64,000 nucleotides of DNA from Pectobacterium araliae (GTDB taxonomy: Bacteria; Pseudomonadota; Gammaproteobacteria; Enterobacterales; Enterobacteriaceae): NCBI RefSeq assembly GCF_037076465.1, contig NZ_AP028908.1, positions 1,178,001-1,242,000 of the forward strand, written 5' to 3'. The notes beneath the pieces are model-generated. The model searched no databases, was not told where the DNA came from, and saw nothing but the letters and a program-made list of their open reading frames with translations. Shown here in pieces: positions 19,492 through 32,502 of this stretch. The position numbers and the translations under genes are program-made. How positions within the stretch are numbered: the stretch's first letter is position 1; the number at the start of each line of letters is the position of its first letter.

Positions 19492-19887
19492 ATGTATCGC
19501 GTGTTGCTGATTATTCTGGGGTGGGTTTCCGTTGCGCTGGCAACGTTGGGTGTCGTGTTGCCCTTATTACCGACCACGCCTTTCTTGTTATTGGCCGCCT
19601 GGTGCTTTGCTCGCTCGTCCCCGCGTTTCCATGACTGGCTACTGTACCGCTCCTGGTTTGGCAGTTATCTGCGTCATTGGCAACAACATCGGGCGTTGCC
19701 ACCGGGAGCAAAATGGAAGGCTGTCACCTTGATTCTGCTGACGTTTGCACTTTCGCTCTGGCTGGTTAAGCTGGTTTGGGTCAGGATCTTGCTATTAGCG
19801 ATTTTGGCGATTTTGCTGACCTTCATGCTTCGTTTGCCTGTGGTTGATCCAGAACAACAAATGCAAGGCGTGAATCCGAAAAGATAG
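19492..19887 (+). CDS. ybaN: YbaN (DUF454) inner-membrane protein
   Basis: A 131-residue protein with the DUF454 signature (GVVLPLLPTTPFLLLAAWCFARSSPRFHDWL). Hydrophobic segments at about 4-42 and 75-110 indicate three or so membrane spans. Function is unknown. The ATG at 19492 (MYRVLLIILGW) is chosen because AAGGTG lies at 19482-19488 and the upstream extension to 19444 is not family-like. It precedes apt, as in E. coli. Confidence 0.88.
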   Translation: MYRVLLIILGWVSVALATLGVVLPLLPTTPFLLLAAWCFARSSPRFHDWLLYRSWFGSYLRHWQQHRALPPGAKWKAVTLILLTFALSLWLVKLVWVRILLLAILAILLTFMLRLPVVDPEQQMQGVNPKR

Positions 19888-20101
19888 CGTAAGCGGCGGT
19901 CTCTGTGACGGGAATACAAAAACTACCCACCCAGAGTGCGGGTAGTTGCATTTGTTCGCCACTTTGACTAGATTTGGGCGTTTTCGTGCGCGGGTCGCCA
20001 TTTTCCTCTTTGTCATAATGCTTATTCATCACATCATGCGATGGTGAAAGCCTTGTGGCGACCGGCATTTGTATGTTTAGAACGTTTTATCAGGCACAAT
20101 T

Positions 20102-20659
20102 ATGATGACCGTAACAGCGCAGCAGCAGGCAGAATTAATTAAAAACAGTATCAAAAGCATCCCCGATTATCCGAAACCGGGCATACTGTTCCGTGATGTT
20201 ACCAGCCTGCTGGAAGATCCTGTGGCCTATGCGGCCAGTATTGAGATGCTGGCGAACCGTTACCGCAATACCGGAGTGACGAAAGTTGTTGGCACGGAAG
20301 CGCGTGGTTTTCTGTTTGGCGCACCGGTTGCGCTGGCGCTGGGTGTGGGTTTTGTTCCCGTGCGTAAGCCAGGCAAACTACCACGTCCGACGATCAGTGA
20401 AAGCTATGAACTGGAATACGGTTCCGATACGCTGGAAATTCATGCCGATGCGATCTCTGCGGGTGATAATGTGCTGGTGATTGACGATCTGCTGGCAACG
20501 GGCGGTACGCTCGAAGCTACGGTGAAATTGATCCGTCGTCTGGGTGGTACGGTTAACGATGCCGCTTTTATCATCAATCTGTTCGATCTGGGCGGTGAGC
20601 AACGCCTGACCGAGATGGGTGTCACCTGCTATAGCCTGGTTGACTTCCCCGGACATTAA
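20102..20659 (+). CDS. apt: Adenine phosphoribosyltransferase
   Basis: A 185-residue type I phosphoribosyltransferase that makes AMP from adenine and PRPP for purine salvage. The PRPP-binding motif is clear ([16 protein letters not shown], about 125-140), with the family blocks [35 protein letters not shown] and RKPGKLPR. Two ATGs are adjacent (20102, 20105); E. coli Apt starts at the position of the second, and either is possible. Confidence 0.96.
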   Translation: MMTVTAQQQAELIKNSIKSIPDYPKPGILFRDVTSLLEDPVAYAASIEMLANRYRNTGVTKVVGTEARGFLFGAPVALALGVGFVPVRKPGKLPRPTISESYELEYGSDTLEIHADAISAGDNVLVIDDLLATGGTLEATVKLIRRLGGTVNDAAFIINLFDLGGEQRLTEMGVTCYSLVDFPGH

Positions 20660-20733
20660 TCATAACAGTCTCGCCGATAGCGGCGTGGCTGTGTTAGCAT
20701 GATCGCCTCAATAACTCGACTGTTGCGGTATTG

Positions 20734-23163
<2,430 letters not shown>

Positions 23164-23164
<1 letters not shown>

Positions 23165-23769
23165 TGCAGACCAGTCCGCTTCTTGAGTCATTGATGGAAG
23201 CACTGCGCTGCCTGCCGGGCGTTGGCCCCAAGTCGGCGCAGCGCATGGCGTTTCAACTGCTGCAACGCAATCGCAGCGGCGGTATGCGTCTGGCGCAGGC
23301 GTTGACGCGGGCGATGTCCGAAATCGGTCACTGTAGTGATTGTCGGACATTTACCGAGCAGGATGCTTGTGCGATTTGCTCGAACCCACGCCGCCAGCAA
23401 AATGGGCAAATTTGCGTGGTAGAAAGCCCGGCTGATATTCATGCGATTGAACAAACGGGGCAGTTTGCCGGTCGTTACTTTGTGCTGATGGGGCATTTGT
23501 CGCCGCTGGATGGCATTGGCCCAGACGACATCGGTTTGGGGCGGCTGGAAGAGCGACTGCAAGTGGAATCGATCAGCGAAGTCATTTTGGCTACTAACCC
23601 GACGGTAGAAGGTGATGCCACGGCGAATTATATCGCTGAGCTCTGCGCGCAACACGGCGTGATGGCCAGCCGCATTGCACACGGTGTTCCCGTTGGCGGT
23701 GAGTTGGAAATGGTTGACGGCACCACACTCTCGCATTCGCTCGCGGGTCGCCAGCCTTTCCGGTTTTAA
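23164..23769 (+). CDS. recR: Recombination mediator RecR
   Basis: A 201-residue protein that, with RecO and RecF, loads RecA onto SSB-coated DNA. An N-terminal helix-hairpin-helix ([15 protein letters not shown]), a Cys4 zinc finger (CSDC ... CAICSN) and a Toprim domain ([14 protein letters not shown] ... [16 protein letters not shown]) are all intact. Start overlaps the ybaB stop (TGATG), indicating coupled translation in a dnaX-ybaB-recR operon. Confidence 0.97.
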
Positions 23770-23774
23770 GCTGT

Positions 23775-23803
23775 CGGCTGCCTGCGTCATTGTCTGGCAG
23801 CCG
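23775..23803 (+). terminator. Terminator after recR
   Basis: Perfect 8-bp stem CGGCTGCC/GGCAGCCG six bases after the recR stop. A pyrimidine-rich stretch with CTTTTCTTTC follows after a short gap, so termination may be partial. Confidence 0.6.
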
Positions 23804-23853
23804 CAGTCCGCTTTTCTTTCCCCTTCATTTTCTCGAATCGCTGAAATTTACCC

Positions 23854-23882
23854 CTTGAAATCACCCCGATTTATCCCCATCT
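23854..23882 (+). promoter_or_regulatory. Sigma-32 heat-shock promoter of htpG
   Basis: CTTGAA (23854-23859) and CCCCATCT (23875-23882) with a 15-bp spacer match the RpoH consensus. The position, about 57 bp before the htpG start, fits the known heat-shock control of this gene. Confidence 0.85.
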
Positions 23883-23938
23883 GCTACTTATCGTCAGTTT
23901 AATCAGCCTGAATAATATTAGGATTGAGGTAAGCAACA

Positions 23939-25828
23939 ATGAGTATGAAAGGCCAAGAAACTCGCGGGTTCCAGTCCGAAGTTAAGCAACTCCTGCATTT
24001 GATGATCCATTCGCTTTATTCCAACAAAGAAATTTTTCTGCGTGAATTGATCTCTAACTCCTCCGATGCGGCGGACAAATTGCGCTTCCGCGCGCTGTCT
24101 ACCCCTGAACTGTATGCAGGCGATGGCGATTTGCGCGTGCGGGTGTCTACCGATAAAGAAAAACGTACACTGACGATTTCTGACAACGGTATCGGCATGA
24201 GCCGTGACGAAGTGATTGATAATCTTGGTACGATTGCGAAATCCGGCACTAAGGCCTTTCTGGAATCCATGGGTTCCGATCAGGTTAAAGATAGCCAGCT
24301 GATTGGTCAGTTCGGTGTGGGCTTTTACTCTGCCTTCATCGTGGCGGATAAAGTGACTGTCCGCACCCGCGCAGCGGGGGCAAATGCCGATCAGGGCGTG
24401 TATTGGGAATCTGCTGGTGAAGGCGATTACACCATTGCCGACATCACCAAAGACGATCGCGGCACGGAAATCACGCTTCATCTACGCGAAGGTGAAGACG
24501 AGTTTCTGGATGACTGGCGTGTGCGTTCCGTCATTAGCAAATATTCCGACCATATCGCGCTGCCGGTAGAGATCGAATCCCGGACAGAAAGCGAAGAAGA
24601 AGGCGGTGAGTCCACCGTTAGCTGGGAAAAAATTAACAAGGCGCAAGCGTTGTGGACACGCAGTAAATCTGAAGTCAGCGATGATGAGTATAACGAGTTT
24701 TATAAGCACATCTCTCATGACTTTACCGATCCACTGAGCTGGAGCCACAACCGTGTGGAAGGCAAGCAGGAATACACCAGCCTGCTCTACATCCCTGCAC
24801 ACGCACCATGGGATATGTGGAACCGCGATCATAAACACGGCCTTAAATTATACGTTCAGCGCGTCTTCATTATGGATGATGCCGAACAGTTCATGCCGAA
24901 CTACCTGCGTTTTGTTCGCGGCCTGATTGATTCCAACGATCTGCCGCTGAATGTTTCCCGTGAGATTCTGCAGGACAGCCGTGTGACGCAGAACCTGCGT
25001 AATGCGCTGACTAAGCGTGTGCTGCAAATGCTGGATAAACTGGCGAAAGATGACGCGGAAAAATACCAGACGTTCTGGCAACAGTTTGGACTGGTATTGA
25101 AAGAAGGCCCGGCGGAAGATGGCAGCAACCGCGAAGCGATCGCGAAACTGCTGCGCTTTGCTTCTACGCAATCCGACAGCTCCACACAGACGGTATCGCT
25201 GGAAGATTACGTCAGCCGGATGGTGGAAGGTCAGGACAAGATCTACTACATCACCGCAGACAGCTATGCGGCGGCGAAGAGCAGCCCGCATCTGGAGCTG
25301 TTCCGTAAGAAAGGCATCGAGGTATTGCTGTTGTCCGAGCGCATTGACGAATGGATGATGAGCTACCTGACCGAGTTTGACGGTAAATCCTTCCAGTCGG
25401 TTAGCAAAGCGGATGACACGCTGGACAAACTGGCTGATGAAGAAAACGATGCGCAGAAAGAAGCACAAAAAGCGCTGGAGCCGTTTGTTGAGCGTGTGAA
25501 AACCTTGTTGGGCGAGCGCGTTAAAGATGTGCGCTTCACCTACCGCTTGACCGATACACCAGCGATTGTCGTAACAGATGCCGACGAGATGAGCACCCAG
25601 ATGGCGAAACTGTTCGCCGCAGCGGGCCAACAGGCACCGGAAGTGAAGTACATTTTTGAACTGAACCCGGAGCACGCGCTAATTAAACGTGCGGCTGACG
25701 TTTCTGATGAAGCCGAGTTTGGCGAGTGGGTTGAGCTGCTGCTGGATCAGGCTTTGCTGGCCGAACGTGGTACGTTGGACGACCCGAATCTGTTCATTCG
25801 TCGTATGAATCAGCTATTAAGCGCCTGA
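23939..25828 (+). CDS. htpG: Chaperone HtpG (Hsp90)
   Basis: A 629-residue bacterial Hsp90. The N-terminal GHKL ATPase shows the Asn-box ([15 protein letters not shown]), the Asp motif ([11 protein letters not shown]) and the glycine lid ([11 protein letters not shown]). Middle and C-terminal dimerisation domains follow with the family length (624 in E. coli). Two in-frame ATGs (23939 and 23945) are possible; E. coli begins at the position of the second ([10 protein letters not shown]). It stands alone behind a sigma-32 promoter. Confidence 0.97.
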   Translation: MSMKGQETRGFQSEVKQLLHLMIHSLYSNKEIFLRELISNSSDAADKLRFRALSTPELYAGDGDLRVRVSTDKEKRTLTISDNGIGMSRDEVIDNLGTIAKSGTKAFLESMGSDQVKDSQLIGQFGVGFYSAFIVADKVTVRTRAAGANADQGVYWESAGEGDYTIADITKDDRGTEITLHLREGEDEFLDDWRVRSVISKYSDHIALPVEIESRTESEEEGGESTVSWEKINKAQALWTRSKSEVSDDEYNEFYKHISHDFTDPLSWSHNRVEGKQEYTSLLYIPAHAPWDMWNRDHKHGLKLYVQRVFIMDDAEQFMPNYLRFVRGLIDSNDLPLNVSREILQDSRVTQNLRNALTKRVLQMLDKLAKDDAEKYQTFWQQFGLVLKEGPAEDGSNREAIAKLLRFASTQSDSSTQTVSLEDYVSRMVEGQDKIYYITADSYAAAKSSPHLELFRKKGIEVLLLSERIDEWMMSYLTEFDGKSFQSVSKADDTLDKLADEENDAQKEAQKALEPFVERVKTLLGERVKDVRFTYRLTDTPAIVVTDADEMSTQMAKLFAAAGQQAPEVKYIFELNPEHALIKRAADVSDEAEFGEWVELLLDQALLAERGTLDDPNLFIRRMNQLLSA

Positions 25829-25842
25829 TAGTCATGCCCTCC

Positions 25843-25866
25843 AGATCCCGGTGCCAACCGGGATCT
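25843..25866 (+). terminator. Terminator-like hairpin after htpG
   Basis: Perfect stem AGATCCCGGT/ACCGGGATCT with a 4-nt loop, 14 bp after htpG. Only a short delayed TTTT follows. Confidence 0.65.
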
Positions 25867-26063
25867 TCCCCGACTTTTACGCTTCCTTCCTCTGACGAGA
25901 GTTTATTCGTCTACACTGAATGGCAACATTGGGCAGGCGGCAAACCGTATTTTTAGGTATCTGGCTTTTTTTCATCTGCCTACACATTGCTGAAGCGAGC
26001 CCGTTCCTTGAGCATAAGCGTCTGGAATGGTATGGTTTAGCGTTTTTCAAATTTATTTTATAA

Positions 26064-26735
<672 letters not shown>

Positions 26736-26768
26736 TTTTTCTCAGTGAATCATGCACCATCCTCTGAG

Positions 26769-26795
26769 TGCCAGACGACCGTCTGGCATTTTTTT
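26769..26795 (+). terminator. Rho-independent terminator of adk
   Basis: Stem TGCCAGAC (26769-26776) / GTCTGGCA (26781-26788) followed by seven T. Canonical. Confidence 0.95.
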
Positions 26796-26957
26796 CATCC
26801 TAACACCCTCGTTTGCTTATTTCCCTCTATTGATAGCATCGGCGTTACCCCTGTTATCTACCCGTATTTGTTTAGCTTTTTTTCGCTACAATAGACATTT
26901 GATGTTACGCACTGGTGGGCTGAAAGAAAGCCCGCTCTCCATAAAAGGAAGACGGCG

Positions 26958-27920
26958 ATGAAACAAGAGAAATACGGCGTGTTGATGGTGAACTTAGGAA
27001 CGCCCGATGCCCCGACGCCACAGGCGGTGAGGCGTTATCTTGCCGAGTTCCTGAGCGATCGGCGTGTGGTGGATACGCCGCGCCTGCTCTGGTGGCCGCT
27101 GCTGCGCGGCATCATTCTGCCAACTCGCTCACCACGTGTGGCGAAGCTCTATCAATCGGTCTGGATGGAAGGGGGATCGCCGCTATTGGTGATTAGCCGT
27201 CGGCAGCAGCAGGCACTGGCTGCACGTATGCCGGAAACGCCTGTTGAGCTGGGCATGAGCTATGGTTCACCGAGCCTGCGTTCAGCGTTGGATAAGCTAT
27301 TGGCGCAGGGTGTAACGCAACTGGTGGTTTTGCCGATGTATCCGCAGTATTCCTGCTCAACGACCGCTGCCGTGTGGGATGGGCTCGCGGCACAGCTACG
27401 TGATAATCGCCAGTTGCCTGCGATTCGCTTTATCCGTGATTACGCTGAGCATCCTGCCTATATTGCAGCGTTGAAGCATCGTGTTGAACAGTCTTTTGCG
27501 GAGCATGGTGAGCCGGACAGGTTGGTGATTTCCTATCACGGTATCCCTGTGCGTTATGCAAATGAAGGGGATGACTATCCGCAACGCTGTCGGGCGACGA
27601 CAGAAGCACTGATTGCTGCGTTGGGGCTGCCGGATGGAAAAATAATGATGACCTTTCAGTCGCGTTTTGGTCGTGAACCCTGGCTGACGCCGTACACGGA
27701 TGAAACCATGCAAGGATTGCCTGCGCAGGGCGTTAAACATATTCAAATTATGTGTCCGGGGTTTGCTGCTGACTGCCTGGAAACGTTGGAAGAGATTCAG
27801 GAACAGAACCGTGAAATTTTCCTGCACGCAGGCGGAGAAGTGTTCCACTACATTCCTGCACTCAATGACGATCCGCTGCACATCGATCTGCTGGAAGAGC
27901 TAGTTGGAAAAGTGGAGTAG
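26958..27920 (+). CDS. hemH: Ferrochelatase
   Basis: A 320-residue enzyme that inserts Fe(II) into protoporphyrin IX, the last step of haem synthesis. Start block [14 protein letters not shown], the catalytic His in SYHGIPVRY and the conserved LTPYTDET segment match the family. Length equals that of E. coli HemH. AAAAGGAAG gives a good ribosome site. The aes and gsk genes that follow hemH in E. coli are not here; ybaL comes next, convergent. Confidence 0.96.
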   Translation: MKQEKYGVLMVNLGTPDAPTPQAVRRYLAEFLSDRRVVDTPRLLWWPLLRGIILPTRSPRVAKLYQSVWMEGGSPLLVISRRQQQALAARMPETPVELGMSYGSPSLRSALDKLLAQGVTQLVVLPMYPQYSCSTTAAVWDGLAAQLRDNRQLPAIRFIRDYAEHPAYIAALKHRVEQSFAEHGEPDRLVISYHGIPVRYANEGDDYPQRCRATTEALIAALGLPDGKIMMTFQSRFGREPWLTPYTDETMQGLPAQGVKHIQIMCPGFAADCLETLEEIQEQNREIFLHAGGEVFHYIPALNDDPLHIDLLEELVGKVE

Positions 27921-27986
27921 GGACAAGGTTGCTTTTGTTTGGCGATACTTAAAGGCATGGTATTTGTATCGTACAGCATAAAAAAC

Positions 27987-28013
27987 GGCGGACCTGTTTG
28001 CCCGCCATTTTTT
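27987..28013. terminator. Bidirectional terminator between hemH and ybaL
   Basis: Stem GGCGG (27987-27991) / CCGCC (28002-28006) with A6 on the left and ATTTTTT on the right, serving the convergent hemH and ybaL. Confidence 0.75.
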
Positions 28014-28030
28014 CTCTAGTGTGTAGCCAG

Positions 28031-29716
28031 TTAGATAGGGCACGCCTGAGGTGCTGGAGGGATTTCATCCAGCTTCAATAGCGTAATCATACTGTTGGCA
28101 ATTTCTCTCTCGCCCATTACCACCTCGTTGGCACCGTGCTCGGTAATGTAGCTGACTTCATCGTCATAGTGTGCGCGGGCAATAATCTCCAGATCGGCGC
28201 GTTTCTCACGGGCTGCTGCGACGATTTCCCCTGCCTCATAGCCGTTCGGAATCGTCAGTAATAACCAACGGGCGCAGTCCAAACGCGCAATATCCATGAT
28301 TTCAGGCTTGGTGGCGTTGCCCAATACGGCTTTAATACCCTGTTCGCGCAGTGCATCGACCCGTGTTCGGGAATTCTCAATCACCACGACGGGAATACCA
28401 GCCTGATGCAACTTAGCGCCAATCAGACTACCAACTCGACCATAACCGACCAGCAACGCATGGTTGCACATATCGACAGGAATCTGTTTCTCTTCCTCGA
28501 TAGCTTCTTCCACGATCTGTTCTTCTATTGTTTCATGCTTTGCCAGATAGCGCTCAAGCAGCGTAAACAGCAGCGGGTTTATCATGATGGAGAGAATGGC
28601 GCCGGCGAGTACTAGACTTCGTCCTTCTTCGGATAACAACCCCAACACAATGCCGAGCCCTGCCAGAATAAAGGCAAATTCGCCGATCTGCGCCAGACTG
28701 GCAGAAATCGTCAATGCTGTCCGTTTTGAGTGACCAAAGAGACGAACCAGCGCGAAAGCGGCGGCTGACTTACCGAACACGATAATAGCCAGAGTGATCA
28801 GCACGGAAATCGGGTCGTTCAGCAGAATCATCGGATCAAACAGCATACCGACGGAAACGAAGAACAATACGGCGAAGGCATCACGCAGCGGCAGCGTATC
28901 ATGCGCTGCCCGCTGGCTGAGTTCAGATTCGTTCAGTACCACGCCTGCGAAGAACGCGCCCAATGCAAAGGAGACATCAAACAGTTTCACCGCACCAAAG
29001 GCGATACCGAGAGCCATCGCTAACACTGCCAGCGTGAAAAGCTCGCGTGAACCGGTGCTGGCGCTTTTTGCCAACACCCACGGCACCAAACGACGCCCTA
29101 CCACAATCATCAGGGTGATAAACGCGATGACTTTACCGATGGTCCAAGCCAAATCGGCCAGCAGTTTGCTGGTGTCGGCATGTTCAGCCCCGATCATGTC
29201 GCCGAAGGCGGGCAACAGAACCAGTGTAAGCACCATCGCCAGGTCTTCAACAATCAGCCAGCCGATGGCGATTTGGCCACGCTGGCTATCAATCAGCTGT
29301 CGTTCTTCCAGCGCGCGCAGCAGAACCACAGTACTGGCGGTGGATAGGCAAAGGCCAAAAACCAGGCCGCTCGCCAGGCTCCAACCCAACATGGCGGATA
29401 ACCCCATTCCAAGTAGCGTAGCCACGGCAATCTGGGCTATCGCACCGGGAATGGCGATGGACTTTACCGCCATGAGATCTTTCAACGAGAAGTGCAGGCC
29501 AACGCCAAACATTAGCAGGATTACGCCAAGTTCAGCTAGTTCTGATGCCAGTGAGGCATCGGCAACGAAGCCGGGGGTAAAAGGGCCGACGAGTACGCCT
29601 GCGGCAAGGTAACCAACAAGGGGAGAGATACGCAGGCGGTGTGCCAGAATACCAAGGAGGAAGGCAAGAACGAGCCCCCCAGCGATAGTAGAAATTAGCG
29701 GTGTTGCAGCATGCAT
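28031..29716 (-). CDS. ybaL: CPA2-family cation/proton antiporter with TrkA-N domain (YbaL)
   Basis: A 561-residue inner-membrane antiporter of the KefB/KefC class. The N-terminal two thirds hold about 12 helices with family motifs (LVGYLAAGVLVGPFTPGFV; GWLIVEDLAMVLTLVLLP). A C-terminal RCK/TrkA-N Rossmann domain follows (ALLVGYGRVGSLIGAKL), which binds nucleotide and gates transport. Ion specificity (K+/H+ is usual) is by family. The start at 29716 (MHAATPLIST) is set by AAGGAG six bases upstream; an ATG at 29734 lacks such a site. Confidence 0.9.
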   Translation of the reverse strand: MHAATPLISTIAGGLVLAFLLGILAHRLRISPLVGYLAAGVLVGPFTPGFVADASLASELAELGVILLMFGVGLHFSLKDLMAVKSIAIPGAIAQIAVATLLGMGLSAMLGWSLASGLVFGLCLSTASTVVLLRALEERQLIDSQRGQIAIGWLIVEDLAMVLTLVLLPAFGDMIGAEHADTSKLLADLAWTIGKVIAFITLMIVVGRRLVPWVLAKSASTGSRELFTLAVLAMALGIAFGAVKLFDVSFALGAFFAGVVLNESELSQRAAHDTLPLRDAFAVLFFVSVGMLFDPMILLNDPISVLITLAIIVFGKSAAAFALVRLFGHSKRTALTISASLAQIGEFAFILAGLGIVLGLLSEEGRSLVLAGAILSIMINPLLFTLLERYLAKHETIEEQIVEEAIEEEKQIPVDMCNHALLVGYGRVGSLIGAKLHQAGIPVVVIENSRTRVDALREQGIKAVLGNATKPEIMDIARLDCARWLLLTIPNGYEAGEIVAAAREKRADLEIIARAHYDDEVSYITEHGANEVVMGEREIANSMITLLKLDEIPPAPQACPI

Positions 29717-30382
29717 CCCAACTCCTTGTGCCATAGGTGAAACGTAATTGAGCGGATTTACCCTTCTTGCCTTGAAGTTACAGCGTGGTGAGCGGCCTTA
29801 CGTACCCTTATCACTTTTATTATGTACCGAAAAGCGTATTGGGATTCGTTCGTTTGCTGTCTGGCTGCAACGCCAATTATTCTGGGTATACATAAATTCT
29901 ATTGCATGTAGCGAAATGTTGCTTGGATAAAAGTGGTATTTTATTAAAAATATCAGTTTCTCCAGATAAAGATAGTGTAACACAGATTTAGTGATGGTTT
30001 CTGGCGATAAGCATTGATAAACATGCGTAATTATTCTGATAGCGTGATGTTCTGGCTGTAATGCCTTACTACTTTTCTGTGTATTCAGTGAAAAAAAATT
30101 TCCCACTGGTGTAAAACCTCGGAAAACAGAGAATAAACGGTGTGATACGGAGTTATTCCAATGAAGCATCCATATTAACAAGAGTTCATGACGGCGCGAC
30201 GACAGTGCTATGCCAGCGCGACGTTACTCTCGCTGCGATACCTAATCTGATTTTGTTGGCTATCGCACATTGCTGACGAACGGCGTGAACGTGCTTGGCG
30301 CATTGTTCATCTGGCTGTGATAATTTGTGCAATGAATTTCTCAGTGGTTCCACTGTAGCTTTAAAATAAACGGAGATTTATC
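29717..30382. other. Divergent intergenic region ybaL-ushA
   Basis: About 665 bp between the divergent starts. AT-rich, with no reading frame that resembles a protein and no clear hairpin. It must hold both promoters. The fsr gene found here in E. coli is absent. Confidence 0.5.
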
Positions 30383-32032
30383 ATGCGCTTTTCACTAAAA
30401 GCTCTGGGATGTGCGATAGCCGTATCGCTAGCGCTAACGCCTGTTATGTCAATGGCTTGGGAAAAAGATAAAACATACGCCATCACTATTTTGCATACCA
30501 ATGACCACCATGGTCATTTCTGGCATAACGATCACGGCGAATACGGTTTGGCGGCACAAAAAACGTTGGTTGATCAGGTTCGTCAGGAAGTGGCGAGTCA
30601 AGGTGGTAGTGTACTGCTGCTTTCCGGCGGTGATATTAATACCGGCGTCCCTGAGTCTGATTTGCAGGATGCGGAGCCAGATTTCCGCGGTATGAACATG
30701 GTTGGCTATGATGCCATGGCACTTGGCAACCACGAATTCGATAATCCGCTGTCTGTCCTGCGTCAACAGGAGAAATGGGCGAAATTTCCGCTGTTATCGG
30801 CCAATATCTATCAAAAAAGTACCAGCCAGCGCTTATTCAAGCCTTATGCCCTGTTCGACAAGCAAGGTGTGAAAATCGCGGTTATCGGCCTGACAACGGA
30901 CGATACGGCCAAATTAGGCAATCCTGAGTATTTTACCGATATCGAATTCCGTAACCCTTCCACGGAAGCAAAGCAGGTTGTTGAGCAATTGCGGAAGAGC
31001 GAAAAGCCAGATGTGATTATTGCCGCGACGCACATGGGGCACTATGACGATGGTAATCATGGCTCGAATGCGCCGGGTGATGTGGAAATGGCGCGTAGCC
31101 TGCCGGCCGGGTATCTAGATATGATTGTTGGTGGTCACTCGCAGGATCCAGTCTGCATGGCACAGGAAAATAAAAAACAGGTGGACTATGTTCCTGGCTC
31201 GCCTTGCGCACCCGATCGCCAGAACGGCACCTGGATTGTTCAGGCGCATGAGTGGGGTAAGTATGTCGGTCGTGCTGATTTCACATTCCGCAATGGTGAA
31301 TTGAAACTTGAGCACTATCAGCTGATACCGATCAACCTGAAGAAAAAGGTAGAGAAAGACGGCAAAACCGAACGTGTCTTCTATACGCATGAAATCGCGC
31401 AGGATTCTGATGTCATGAAAATGCTGACGCCGTTCCAGGAAAAAGGACAGGCGCAGTTGGGTATTAAGATCGGTAGCGTGAAAGGGAAACTGGAAGGTGA
31501 CCGCAATCAGGTGCGTTTCCGTCAGACCAATCTGGCACACGTACTGCTATCTGCACAGCTTGAGCGTGCAGAGGCCGATTTTGCCATTATGAGCGGCGGT
31601 GGTGTACGTGATTCGATTGAACCGGGTGATATCACTTATAAAGATGTACTGAAGGTTCAGCCATTTGCGAACACGCTGGTTTATGTCGATATGAAAGGCA
31701 GTGACGTCGAGAAATATCTGGCTGTCGCCGCCAATAAAAAGGTGGATTCCGGTGCCTATGCGCAATTCCTTAACGTCAGTCTGACTGCCGATGGTCAAGG
31801 TGTGCAGAGCGTGAAAATCAAAGGTGAACCGTTGCAGGCCGATAAAGTTTATCGTATGGCAACGCTGAACTTTAATGCGATGGGGGGGGATGGTTACCCA
31901 CGCCTTGATAACCTACCGGGCTATGTGAACACCGGCTTTGTCGATGCGGAAGTGTTGAAGCAATACATCGAGAAACATTCACCGCTGGACGCAGAAGCCT
32001 ACGCGCCGAAAGGTGAAATTGTTTATAAGTAA
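30383..32032 (+). CDS. ushA: Periplasmic UDP-sugar hydrolase / 5'-nucleotidase
   Basis: A 549-residue secreted enzyme. Signal peptide (residues 1-25, ending SMA-W) is followed by a metallophosphoesterase domain with the di-metal motifs ILHTNDHHGH, GDINTG, GNHEFD and the His segments AATHMGH and GGHSQDP. The C-terminal nucleotide-binding domain includes IMSGGGVRD and MGGDGYP. It splits external UDP-sugars and nucleotides so that nucleosides and phosphate can enter the cell. Confidence 0.96.
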   Translation: MRFSLKALGCAIAVSLALTPVMSMAWEKDKTYAITILHTNDHHGHFWHNDHGEYGLAAQKTLVDQVRQEVASQGGSVLLLSGGDINTGVPESDLQDAEPDFRGMNMVGYDAMALGNHEFDNPLSVLRQQEKWAKFPLLSANIYQKSTSQRLFKPYALFDKQGVKIAVIGLTTDDTAKLGNPEYFTDIEFRNPSTEAKQVVEQLRKSEKPDVIIAATHMGHYDDGNHGSNAPGDVEMARSLPAGYLDMIVGGHSQDPVCMAQENKKQVDYVPGSPCAPDRQNGTWIVQAHEWGKYVGRADFTFRNGELKLEHYQLIPINLKKKVEKDGKTERVFYTHEIAQDSDVMKMLTPFQEKGQAQLGIKIGSVKGKLEGDRNQVRFRQTNLAHVLLSAQLERAEADFAIMSGGGVRDSIEPGDITYKDVLKVQPFANTLVYVDMKGSDVEKYLAVAANKKVDSGAYAQFLNVSLTADGQGVQSVKIKGEPLQADKVYRMATLNFNAMGGDGYPRLDNLPGYVNTGFVDAEVLKQYIEKHSPLDAEAYAPKGEIVYK

Positions 32033-32044
32033 CTCATAATTATG

Positions 32045-32086
32045 GCGGTTTTTGTCTCTTTGCTGATGGCGAAAACCGCTGTTTTT
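32045..32086 (+). terminator. Terminator of ushA
   Basis: Stem GCGGTTTT (32045-32052) / AAAACCGC (32072-32079), then TGTTTTT. It begins 13 bp after the ushA stop. Confidence 0.8.
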
Positions 32087-32502
32087 GTGAAGTAGAATTC
32101 TGAAATACGGTGTTGCATTTAGGCCCTTAATGACTCCTGTTGGATAAGTTTAATTTACTGATTTAATTGGATAAATGCGTTTAGTGAATTGCGTTAACTT
32201 AGTGCAATAGAACTGCCAAATAGACGATACTTCTGATGTACCCTCACTAACGGTCTCTCAGCCATCACTCCGCCGTTTCTCTCCAGCCACTTACTGCGCC
32301 ATTCTAACCGCTTAGCGCGCTATTCTGCCGCCTACCTAAATACCCACCTCACGCGCGCGCACGATGACGTATTGTGCCGCCACTATCTTCCTGTATCTGA
32401 AATACGCGATGACTTGCGTTATCGCACGACGCTTTACCCGAGTTCCTTTTTCTACAGCTAATAAAATCAACCGATTACTGATTTTTAATTGAAGGATGTC
32501 TT
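32087..32502. other. Intergenic region upstream of btsT
   Basis: About 415 bp with no gene. The middle (32250-32400) is unusually C-rich on this strand with many CCGCC, CAGCC and GCGCGC clusters. It must carry the btsT promoter. I did not find a convincing CRP or BtsR site. Confidence 0.45.

Noticed and set aside
24848-25675. A 275-codon minus-strand frame opposite htpG
   Set aside because: Antisense of a highly conserved gene; residue composition is shadow-like and no ribosome site or family was seen.
29798-30181. A 127-codon minus-strand frame in the ybaL-ushA gap
   Set aside because: No family resemblance, AT-rich accidental composition and no convincing start; treated as non-coding.
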